A stretch of 5,667 bases of DNA from Nanosynbacter sp. (GCA_015257445.1 JABZKE010000038.1:1-5667); one strand, 5' to 3'. Numbered from the stretch's first letter, positions 1 through 5,241 are shown. The notes: a model not told the origin generated them from the sequence alone. Numbers and translations are program-made.

Positions 1-242
1 GTATTAATCACTTCCAGGTTTTTGCCAGGGAAGGAATTTGGTAAATTGTGGGCTAATTTCTCATCGAACTCAATCGCCACGACTTTTGGAAAACGCCTGA
101 GTAGGGAGCTCGTCAGTGTACCGAGGCCCGGCCCGATTTCCACGCAGAAATCTACTTCACTTCTTGCGCTTTCGGCAATTTCTTCCAAAGTAAAACGATC
201 TTTTAGCCAGTTCTGTCCCAGGGATTTTTTGTTCTGTAACAT
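1..242 (-). CDS. rsmA: 16S rRNA adenine dimethyltransferase RsmA (KsgA), N-terminal part, cut by window edge
   Basis: This is the first 80 codons of the SAM-dependent enzyme that dimethylates the two adjacent adenines in the loop of 16S rRNA helix 45 during small-subunit assembly. The start is ATG at 242-240. Residues 6-14 (KSLGQNWLK) match the family's N-terminal KSLGQNFL signature, with Trp replacing the usual Phe. Residues 35-41 (EIGPGLG) are the SAM-binding motif I. E58 in VVAIEFD is the acidic residue at the end of strand 2 that normally contacts the SAM ribose. The rest of the methyltransferase fold and the catalytic NLPY-type motif lie beyond the left edge. It follows the G5/transglycosylase gene by 9 bases on the same strand and reuses that gene's stop region as its ribosome-binding site, so the two are probably co-transcribed. 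I am very confident of the family. Confidence 0.95.
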   Translation of the reverse strand, partial: MLQNKKSLGQNWLKDRFTLEEIAESARSEVDFCVEIGPGLGTLTSSLLRRFPKVVAIEFDEKLAHNLPNSFPGKNLEVIN

Positions 243-248
243 CTTTTT

Positions 249-253
249 CTCCT
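249..253 (-). promoter_or_regulatory. Ribosome-binding site of rsmA overlapping the upstream stop codon
   Basis: Read on the minus strand, the junction is TAGGAGAAAAAGATG. The AGGAG shares its AG with the TAG stop of the preceding gene, and six bases separate it from the rsmA ATG. This fixes the rsmA start and suggests that ribosomes terminating on the upstream gene hand over to rsmA (translational coupling; inference). Confidence 0.8.
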
Positions 254-1298
254 AGTACCAGTGATGGCTGCTCCAGAAAGCCCAAGCCTGACTCCAGCCA
301 CCGTAGCGTCCGGTTACGTAGCCAATCATCCAGCGAATTTGAGTCACTGGGTTGGTCTTCCAGTCGCTACCCGCTGAAGCCATCTTCGAGCCTGGAAGTG
401 CCTGTGGAATACCATAAGCGCCTGATCCGGCATTCGATGCATCATAACGACAACCTGATTCGCGCATAATTAAAGTCAAAGCCACGTAAAGGTCATTTTC
501 TGAAACGCCCGCACTTCTGGCATAATTTGCACAGGTTTCCCAATCTGGTGGAATGGATTTTTTACTACCAACCTTGGTTACTCTAGCCACTGGTTGCTTA
601 ATAATATTTGTTGAGACTAGCTCACGCGAAACTTCCACATTGTTCACCATATTGATCTTATAGACGGACTGCTTACGACCAACTTCACCCATGGTTTCAA
701 GCTTGGTTTGACCAGTCCCCATACTTGCGTCGTTTTCCGTTTTTTCTTCATAAGGAATTTCTTCTTCCACGGTTACTTCGTGGCCACCTGTATGGGTTAG
801 GCGATATTTCGTCGATAGTCCAGCTTCCAAAATATCATGTCCCGCCACCTTAGTTACCACGTCGCCATCATAAACATTAAAACCGGCTTCCTTGAAAAGG
901 GCTTTTTCATCGGTAGTAGCAGTCATTAAAAACACCGTCTTCTGTCCGTCACTTAGAGTAACAGGTTTAGCACGGTAAATATTGATGCGATAATTATCAG
1001 AATTAATCCGTTCCGTACGGGCAGGCTCCACTTTATCATAATTTTCTACGGCAATACTTGAGCGCTTCAAAGCCTCTTCGACGGTATTAGCATTAGTTTT
1101 AATCGTCAAGGTTTTATTGTCGGCAAAAAACGTCACATAATGCATGTCTGAAATTTCTCCGGCATCTGGATCTTTAGTCTCGGCAAAAGCTGAACGCACT
1201 CTCGAGAATCCGAAGATTAATCCAGATAAAACTAGCAAAAAAGCGCTAAAAATATATAGCGTCTTATAAGTCTTGGCTATTTTGAAAGCACTACTCAC
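252..1298 (-). CDS. Secreted DUF348/G5-domain protein with C-terminal lytic-transglycosylase (lysozyme-like) domain, YabE/RpfB-like
   Basis: This 348-residue secreted cell-wall hydrolase probably cleaves peptidoglycan glycan strands. Residues 1-39 are an export signal: a lysine-containing start, a hydrophobic helix at about 15-31, and a signal-peptidase-like AFA|E site at 37-40. It may alternatively stay as a membrane anchor. Residues ~53-150 look like two DUF348 ubiquitin-like repeats. Residues ~160-246 are a G5 domain, with the typical EEEIPYEEKTEND strand, Gly-rich middle and closing KVGSK. Residues ~252-348 resemble actinobacterial transglycosylase domains, with E280 in IMRESGC as probable catalytic acid, then GSGAYGIPQALPGSKMASAG and a C-terminal ARG-less aromatic end WAFWSSHHWY. 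C256 and C283 could form a disulfide. DUF348 plus G5 is the architecture of B. subtilis YabE and mycobacterial RpfB, but the catalytic domain here is SLT/GH23-like rather than a 3D or classical Rpf domain. The start is GTG; no alternative ATG or GTG exists before the hydrophobic segment. Confidence 0.88.
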   Translation of the reverse strand: MSSAFKIAKTYKTLYIFSAFLLVLSGLIFGFSRVRSAFAETKDPDAGEISDMHYVTFFADNKTLTIKTNANTVEEALKRSSIAVENYDKVEPARTERINSDNYRINIYRAKPVTLSDGQKTVFLMTATTDEKALFKEAGFNVYDGDVVTKVAGHDILEAGLSTKYRLTHTGGHEVTVEEEIPYEEKTENDASMGTGQTKLETMGEVGRKQSVYKINMVNNVEVSRELVSTNIIKQPVARVTKVGSKKSIPPDWETCANYARSAGVSENDLYVALTLIMRESGCRYDASNAGSGAYGIPQALPGSKMASAGSDWKTNPVTQIRWMIGYVTGRYGGWSQAWAFWSSHHWY

Positions 1299-1304
1299 CT
1301 TATT

Positions 1305-1333
1305 ATTATAGCATATTGTGTTTTACTGATAAA
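1305..1333 (-). promoter_or_regulatory. Extended -10 promoter of the G5/transglycosylase-rsmA unit
   Basis: On the minus strand there is a perfect TATAAT at 1310-1305, preceded by TGC, giving an extended -10 (TGCTATAAT). A weak -35 match, TTTATC, sits 17 bp upstream at 1333-1328. Only six bases separate the -10 from the GTG start codon at 1298. Initiation at the usual distance would therefore fall on or next to the start codon, and the mRNA would be leaderless. The bases AAG just before GTG do not make a usable Shine-Dalgarno at normal spacing. Confidence 0.7.
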
Positions 1334-1363
1334 GTTTACGCTAATTTATGATAGAATAAACTT
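1332..1363. repeat. Perfect 7-bp inverted repeat in the divergent promoter region
   Basis: AAGTTTA (1332-1338) and TAAACTT (1357-1363) are exact reverse complements separated by 18 bp. They bracket the extended -10 of the rightward gene, and the left arm touches the -35 zone of the leftward gene. The placement suits an operator, but the arms are short and AT-rich, so chance is a real alternative. Confidence 0.35.
1349..1357 (+). promoter_or_regulatory. Extended -10 promoter for the 384-residue membrane protein
   Basis: TGATAGAAT is an extended -10 (TG-N-TAGAAT, one mismatch to TATAAT) with no convincing -35. Transcription would begin near 1364, leaving a leader of roughly 27 bases that includes the Shine-Dalgarno AAGGA at 1381-1385, six bases before the ATG at 1392. 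It faces away from the minus-strand promoter at 1305-1333, and the -35 zones of the two promoters overlap. Confidence 0.5.
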
Positions 1364-1391
1364 AAGAGTTATCACATAAAAAGGATGTTTC

Positions 1392-2546
1392 ATGAATCAA
1401 GCGGACAACACCGAAGACTTTGCCAATCTAATGGAAGAATTGAATAATTACACTACGGAAAACCATACCGATAATACTAATTCTTCAAACCAAACTTCTG
1501 AGGCTTCACCTGCGATTGATTTAAGTAATTTGGATGCTAGTCCTGCTGATTCTAGTCAGCCAGTCACTATTGCTCCCTCTGCTGATTTTGCTTCCTCTAT
1601 GAATCAAACCGCCACTACTTCGGCTGCCGCAAAAGATTCTGATAATCTCACTACCCCAAGTCATACTCCGCTTTCCCCTCTGATGAATTTGGATGGTACA
1701 GAAAATACCGAGGCGGTTAAAGCTGCTGAATCTACCAAGGATTCAGCTCCAGATGATGTTGATTTTACTAAAGAAGATCAAACAGAAGATGCCGAAAAAA
1801 CTGAACACGAAAAATTCCTTGAAGATCAAGAGAAAAATCCTTTGAAGGCCGCCGAACCAGTCCCGGGTTCTATTGGTAGTGCAGTTTCTTATCATGATTA
1901 CGAAAAAGAGAAAAACGAAGAAGCCACTAAGGCGCAAAATCCTGAGAAGAAGCCGCTTAAGCTCGATCCAAAAATCATCGCCATTATTGCCATTGCCGGT
2001 ATTTTTGTCATTTTTGGCGCCATCTTCTTGATTAATGCCTTGAGTAATCAACCGAAAAAATCTTCTCGCGCCAATAATCAAAATACCGTTGTTGCTAATG
2101 AAAATCAAATTCTCGAATGTGCTACCAAAGTCTCCGAAGAGAATCGTACTAAATATAATGCTGCTTCTGGCGAAGTCGCAAAGATTTTTACTTACAGTCA
2201 CGATTCCTTATCCAGTATTGAAATTCGTACGGTCTATGAATTTAGCTCCACTGAGGCTGCTAAAACTGCCAAGCAAGCCATTGATTCTGAAAATCAACTC
2301 ACCGAAAATAATGGTCGTACCGAAAAAACCGAAAATCACAAGACTATCACCTCTGGCCTAGATGGTAAAATCGTCTCTCTTTCGGTCACTGTAAAATCGG
2401 AAGACCTCGAAGCCTATCAGAAGACTGATGATTTTAAAAATCAAAGCTTTGCTACCGCTGACTCTGATGGTAAACTTGACCTTTCGATCAATAATGTTCT
2501 CACTACTCAAAATCTCCAGGGTTTCTCTTGTAGTATTACCGAATAG
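1392..2546 (+). CDS. Single-pass membrane protein with long disordered N-terminus, function unknown
   Basis: This 384-residue protein belongs to no family I can name. Residues 1-190 are low-complexity and probably disordered, rich in Asn, Thr, Ser, Asp, Glu and Ala, acidic overall and without cysteine. A more distinctive stretch, PVPGSIGSAVSY, lies at 156-167. Basic KKPLKLDPK (186-194) leads into one hydrophobic helix at about 194-217, followed by a short linker with PKKSSR. The C-terminal part (~235-384) is folded-looking, with alternating strands and helices and two cysteines, C243 and C380, at its ends that could pair as a disulfide. The inside-positive rule is ambiguous because basic residues flank both sides of the helix. 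An N-in, C-out topology is most likely given the cysteines and the absent signal peptide. The domain layout faintly recalls small DUF1307-type lipoprotein folds, which is only a guess. The start is supported by AAGGA six bases upstream. It is monocistronic, between its own promoter and terminator. Confidence 0.85.
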   Translation: MNQADNTEDFANLMEELNNYTTENHTDNTNSSNQTSEASPAIDLSNLDASPADSSQPVTIAPSADFASSMNQTATTSAAAKDSDNLTTPSHTPLSPLMNLDGTENTEAVKAAESTKDSAPDDVDFTKEDQTEDAEKTEHEKFLEDQEKNPLKAAEPVPGSIGSAVSYHDYEKEKNEEATKAQNPEKKPLKLDPKIIAIIAIAGIFVIFGAIFLINALSNQPKKSSRANNQNTVVANENQILECATKVSEENRTKYNAASGEVAKIFTYSHDSLSSIEIRTVYEFSSTEAAKTAKQAIDSENQLTENNGRTEKTENHKTITSGLDGKIVSLSVTVKSEDLEAYQKTDDFKNQSFATADSDGKLDLSINNVLTTQNLQGFSCSITE

Positions 2547-2550
2547 AAGA

Positions 2551-2583
2551 TTCAAAAGAGGCTCCCCGGCCTCTTTTTTTGAA
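2551..2583 (+). terminator. Rho-independent terminator after the 384-residue membrane protein
   Basis: AAAAGAGGC (2554-2562) pairs with GCCTCTTTT (2569-2577). The stem is nine pairs plus one T-G wobble, closing a four-base CCCC loop, and the T-run continues to 2580. The outermost TTC and GAA at 2551-2553 and 2581-2583 could extend the helix. It starts five bases after the stop codon. The A-run on the left arm would also give a partial U-tract on the other strand, but no leftward gene ends here. Confidence 0.9.
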
Positions 2584-2612
2584 TTGAGGAAATACTTGAT
2601 TTTTGCTATAAT
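2584..2612 (+). promoter_or_regulatory. metG promoter, -35 plus extended -10
   Basis: TTGAGG (2584-2589, four of six matches to TTGACA) is followed, after exactly 17 bp, by a perfect TATAAT (2607-2612) preceded by TGC. The -10 ends only 12 bases before the metG ATG, so the predicted mRNA begins at about 2618-2620 with a leader of roughly five to seven bases. The weak AGGA at 2617-2620 lies at the very 5' end and may be partly outside the transcript. The -35 box begins immediately after the preceding terminator helix. Confidence 0.8.
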
Positions 2613-2624
2613 TATTAGGAAATT

Positions 2625-4040
2625 ATGAAAAATATCTATATTACCACTGCTATACCTTATGTTAACGGTCTGCCACATATCGGGCACGCCGAAGATTATT
2701 TACTTGCTGATATCTATAAACGCTATCAGGAGCTTTTGGGTAACTCGGTGCGTTTTCAGGCTGGTACCGATGAGCATGGTAATAAAATCGAGAAAAAAGC
2801 TAAATCTCTTGGTGTCGATACACAAAAATATGTTGACGATAATGCTAAAAAATTCCAAGAATTCATCGCCCGTTTTGATGTAAAATACACAGATTATATC
2901 CGTACTTCTGACCCGAAGCACATGCAGCGCGTGCAAGAGCTTTGGCAAAAACTTTCAAAACATATTTATACTGCCAGCTATGATGGTTGGTATTGTGAAG
3001 GTTGTGAAAGTTTTGTCACCGAAAAAGAATACACCGAAAATCAAGGTATTTGCCCAGATCACCAAACTCCATATATTCGCCTCTCTGAATCAAATTATTA
3101 TTTCCGCATCAGTGATTTTAAAGATGAAATTCGCGCCAAAATCGAAAGCGGTGAAATGCAGATTTTACCAGAATTTCGTAAGAATGAAATTTTGAAGCTA
3201 CTAGCTGATGCGCCAGATGTTTCGATTTCACGTCCAAAATCACATCTTTCTTGGGGTATTCCGGTACCAGGAGATGAAGAACAGGTGATGTATGTCTGGA
3301 TGGACGCTTTGGCCAATTATATTACTGTACTCGGTTATCCAGATCAGGATATTTCTGAATTTTGGCCAGCCACCGTCAGTATTGTTGGTAAAGATATTTT
3401 GCGTTTTCATGCTATTTTATGGCCAGCGATTTTACTTGGCCTCGGCTTGCCTCTTCCGAAGACTCTCCTTTCGCATGGTTTTATCTTGGCGAATGGTGCG
3501 AAAATGAGTAAGAGTATCGGTAATGTGGTGGATCCGATTGAGGTGCTTGATAAGCATGGCGTCGATGCTTTCCGTTATTTCTTCTCTCGCCATATCGATA
3601 CTTTCCTGGATTCAGATTTCTCTTGGGAAAAATTTGAAAATGCCTATAATAATGAACTCGCGAACGACTATGGCAATCTCGTTCAGCGCTTAGCTACTCT
3701 TTGCAAAAAGAACCAGGTCAGCCTCACAGAGACTCCGGTTCTTGAATTCACGCCAGAATATCGTGAATTGATGGATAATTTTAACTTCTCTGGCGCCATT
3801 GACTATGCTTGGAGTCAGGTTCAATTAATTAATAAACATATCGAAGACCAAAAGCCATGGACTGTGGCTAAGACCGATCCAGAAGCCGCTAAGCAGATTT
3901 TAGTCAATCTCGTGAATGAACTCCTCCTAGTTAATCATCTGCTTAAACCATTCCTGCCAATTACTGCCACGATTGAAGAAATCTTTACGGCTTCCGAAAT
4001 CACTCCACCAGCTACTCCACTCTTTCCAAAGGAACGCTAG
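2625..4040 (+). CDS. metG: Methionyl-tRNA synthetase, short form without C-terminal tRNA-binding domain
   Basis: This class I synthetase charges tRNA-Met with methionine in the cytoplasm and supplies both initiator and elongator Met-tRNA. It has 471 residues. The HIGH motif is at 18-21 (PHIGHA context), and the KMSKS loop is exact at 293-297 (KMSKSIGNVVDP). The zinc knuckle in the connective peptide is C124-x2-C127 and C143-x2-H146, the single-zinc arrangement known from Thermus-type enzymes. The methionine-pocket segment YVWMDALANY lies at 223-232. The helical anticodon-binding domain spans about 345-455 and contains the conserved KPW (410-412). The protein ends at LFPKER, so the optional EMAP/Trbp111-like C-terminal domain is absent. 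The chosen ATG places the canonical KNIYITTAIPYVNG start at the N-terminus, and no upstream extension is expected. The gene stands alone, with its own promoter and a terminator that starts at the base after the TAG stop. Confidence 0.98.
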   Translation: MKNIYITTAIPYVNGLPHIGHAEDYLLADIYKRYQELLGNSVRFQAGTDEHGNKIEKKAKSLGVDTQKYVDDNAKKFQEFIARFDVKYTDYIRTSDPKHMQRVQELWQKLSKHIYTASYDGWYCEGCESFVTEKEYTENQGICPDHQTPYIRLSESNYYFRISDFKDEIRAKIESGEMQILPEFRKNEILKLLADAPDVSISRPKSHLSWGIPVPGDEEQVMYVWMDALANYITVLGYPDQDISEFWPATVSIVGKDILRFHAILWPAILLGLGLPLPKTLLSHGFILANGAKMSKSIGNVVDPIEVLDKHGVDAFRYFFSRHIDTFLDSDFSWEKFENAYNNELANDYGNLVQRLATLCKKNQVSLTETPVLEFTPEYRELMDNFNFSGAIDYAWSQVQLINKHIEDQKPWTVAKTDPEAAKQILVNLVNELLLVNHLLKPFLPITATIEEIFTASEITPPATPLFPKER

Positions 4041-4069
4041 AAAAATGGCCTATTATGGGCTATTTTTTT
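4041..4069 (+). terminator. Rho-independent terminator of metG
   Basis: AAAAATGGCC (4041-4050) pairs with GGCTATTTTT (4058-4067): ten pairs including one G-T wobble, a seven-base loop and a T-run to 4069. It abuts the metG stop codon with no intervening base. Confidence 0.85.
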
Positions 4070-4110
4070 ATATAATATAAAGCTAAAAATCCTATCCGAA
4101 ATTTATCTAT

Positions 4111-4142
4111 AAAAATAAGACCCTCGCGTGGGGGTCTTATTT
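4111..4142 (-). terminator. Rho-independent terminator of the aquaporin-like gene
   Basis: Bases 4113-4125 pair with 4130-4142 in a 13-pair stem with one T-G wobble and a GCGT loop; the core is GACCC/GGGTC. Read leftward, the stem is followed by a five-base T-run (complement of 4111-4115), so it best serves the minus-strand gene ending at 4156. It is also a plausible backstop for rightward metG transcripts, although that side has a weaker T-tract. Confidence 0.85.
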
Positions 4143-4155
4143 AATTTGCTACAGA

Positions 4156-5166
4156 TTATTTGCAGCACTTGTCGTGATGTTTTTCTTCACAGCAATCACA
4201 TTCGCAGTCATCAGAAAGAGCCTTAGCCACATCTGCCACGAAGAAGGCAAGGATACCTGCTACAAGTGGGGTGATAATGTGAACCAAAGATTCGAGAGCT
4301 ACGGTGCCCATCAAAGCGTCAAATTTCTCAGCAGAAGTTGGGAAAATTTGATACATGATAGCAATAGCTGGGTTCAAGATGAAGTTATTGCGAAGCTTAA
4401 AGAAGCTGTCGGAAAGAATCAAACAGAAGAGAACTGCGAGAGTTACACCACCAGCGATGATTGCTGCGTAGGTGAAAGCACTTTTCTTGTGATTGTATTC
4501 TTGAGCACGGTTGAAGAAGAATGCTACGGTGAAGACACCGACGAATTCGATCAACATGTATTTCCAGAAGTCACTGCCGGTTGCTGCGGTCAGAGCTGGA
4601 AGTTCAGCGCTGGCGCCGCTAGCCGTGCGAAGACCACCGATGATTAATAAACCAAGCCATGCACCGACCACCTGAGCTACGATGTAAAGTACGCCACGAA
4701 TTGCAGATACGCGACGAGTTGCCATCATGCCGATTGTGGTGGCTGGGTTAAGATGCGCACCTGAATAGGCAAAAACTGCCAAGGTGATCGCGAGGAAACC
4801 GAACAAGATATAAAGTGGTTGTTGGATTCCAAGAGTGAGAAGAAGCATTGAGAGGAACATAGTTCCGATTACTTCACCGATTACTGCACCCCAAATACGT
4901 GGAGTTTCGAAAATCGTTAAAATATTCTCGCCTTCAGGATACTTGCGAGCGAAGAAACCCTTGAATGGATTCTTGCTTTCTTTAATTTTCTTTTCTACTT
5001 TGAGGACTTCTTTTGTCATTTTCTTTTCAGCCTTCTCAGTCGCTTTTTTGCTATCGTCGACAACTTTTTCGACGACCTCGATAACCTCTTCTTTAATTTC
5101 GGTTACCTCCGGTGTATTCACAGTCGTTTTTGGCTTGTGTGCAGACTTTTTAGTCTTTTTTGCCAT
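4156..5166 (-). CDS. Aquaporin/MIP-family channel with variant selectivity filter, charged N-terminal extension and Cys-rich tail
   Basis: This 336-residue inner-membrane channel belongs to the major intrinsic protein family; the substrate is uncertain. Residues ~1-65 are an extra N-terminal segment dominated by Lys, Glu and Val, probably a helical coiled coil, which typical bacterial aquaporins (about 230-280 residues) lack. Six membrane helices follow at about 91-112, 117-136, 155-178, 200-219, 230-251 and 288-313. The first NPA motif is at 140-142 within SGAHLNPATT, a textbook MIP signature, and YIVAQVVGAW (161-170) is the usual helix-3 motif. The second NPA is at 265-267, but it is followed by I268 instead of the arginine that forms the ar/R constriction. 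The tail 319-336 has six cysteines (321, 323, 325, 326, 334, 335) and two histidines (330, 331), and should be cytoplasmic. The start is set by a perfect AAGGAGGT at 5177-5170. Without the filter arginine it may pass something larger than water, or differ in selectivity. Confidence 0.88.
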   Translation of the reverse strand: MAKKTKKSAHKPKTTVNTPEVTEIKEEVIEVVEKVVDDSKKATEKAEKKMTKEVLKVEKKIKESKNPFKGFFARKYPEGENILTIFETPRIWGAVIGEVIGTMFLSMLLLTLGIQQPLYILFGFLAITLAVFAYSGAHLNPATTIGMMATRRVSAIRGVLYIVAQVVGAWLGLLIIGGLRTASGASAELPALTAATGSDFWKYMLIEFVGVFTVAFFFNRAQEYNHKKSAFTYAAIIAGGVTLAVLFCLILSDSFFKLRNNFILNPAIAIMYQIFPTSAEKFDALMGTVALESLVHIITPLVAGILAFFVADVAKALSDDCECDCCEEKHHDKCCK

Positions 5167-5196
5167 TTTACCTCCTTAATAATATTAAAAAAATTA

Positions 5197-5211
5197 TATC
5201 ATAATATGATA
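5197..5211. repeat. 15-bp palindrome overlapping both divergent -10 regions
   Basis: TATCAT-AAT-ATGATA is a perfect inverted repeat with 6-bp arms and a 3-bp centre. It lies exactly where the extended -10 elements of the leftward aquaporin-like gene and the rightward small gene meet. Part of the symmetry is explained by both promoters containing TATGATA in opposite orientation. It could still act as an operator for both. Confidence 0.5.
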
Positions 5212-5215
5212 AACT
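5207..5215 (+). promoter_or_regulatory. Probable extended -10 promoter of the 75-residue membrane protein
   Basis: TGATAAACT has the TG of an extended -10 and four of six matches in the hexamer. TATGAT at 5205-5210 is an alternative hexamer with one mismatch. No good -35 is visible because the upstream DNA is the opposing promoter. A start near 5222 gives a leader of about 20 bases with AAAGGA at 5232-5237 ahead of the ATG. Confidence 0.45.
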
Positions 5216-5241
5216 ATGGTAATGTATATCGAAAGGAAAAG

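Larger units (their letters stand above)
5193..5222 (-). promoter_or_regulatory. Extended -10 promoter and strong RBS context of the aquaporin-like gene
   Basis: On the minus strand a perfect TATAAT (5198-5193) is preceded by TGA, forming TGATATAAT. A TTACCA -35 candidate (5222-5217, four of six matches) sits 18 bp upstream. The predicted start near 5186 gives a leader of about 20 bases that carries the full Shine-Dalgarno AAGGAGGT ahead of the ATG at 5166. This is the strongest ribosome-binding site in the window. Confidence 0.65.

Noticed and set aside
1299..1391. A riboswitch ahead of the G5/transglycosylase gene, as known ahead of some rpfB and hydrolase genes.
   Set aside because: The promoter lies six bases from the start codon, leaving no transcribed leader to fold.
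1743..2201. A 152-codon minus-strand open frame inside the 384-residue gene.
   Set aside because: It reads as Phe/Ile-rich antisense of the Glu/Lys-rich coding strand, with no promoter or start signal.
4071..4076. A TATAAT on the plus strand between the metG and aquaporin terminators.
   Set aside because: It lies in AT-rich DNA just after a T-run, has no -35 or extended -10, and would only drive antisense into the aquaporin gene.
4041..4142. Possible small RNA or riboswitch from the two hairpins between metG and the aquaporin-like gene.
   Set aside because: Each hairpin is fully explained as the terminator of its adjacent convergent gene.
4174..4647. A 157-codon open frame on the plus strand opposite the aquaporin-like gene, Cys-rich in places.
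   Set aside because: It lies wholly antisense to a well-supported gene, has no ribosome-binding site or sensible domain, and its composition is a reflection of the aquaporin codons.
4835..5179. A 114-codon plus-strand open frame opposite the aquaporin N-terminus.
   Set aside because: It is antisense to the Lys/Glu extension, its Ser/Phe/Thr richness is just the complement, and it covers the aquaporin ribosome-binding site.
5137..5241. An upstream extension of the 75-residue protein to a start at 5137.
   Set aside because: It would run through the aquaporin start, both promoters and the palindrome, while a good ribosome-binding site precedes ATG 5242.
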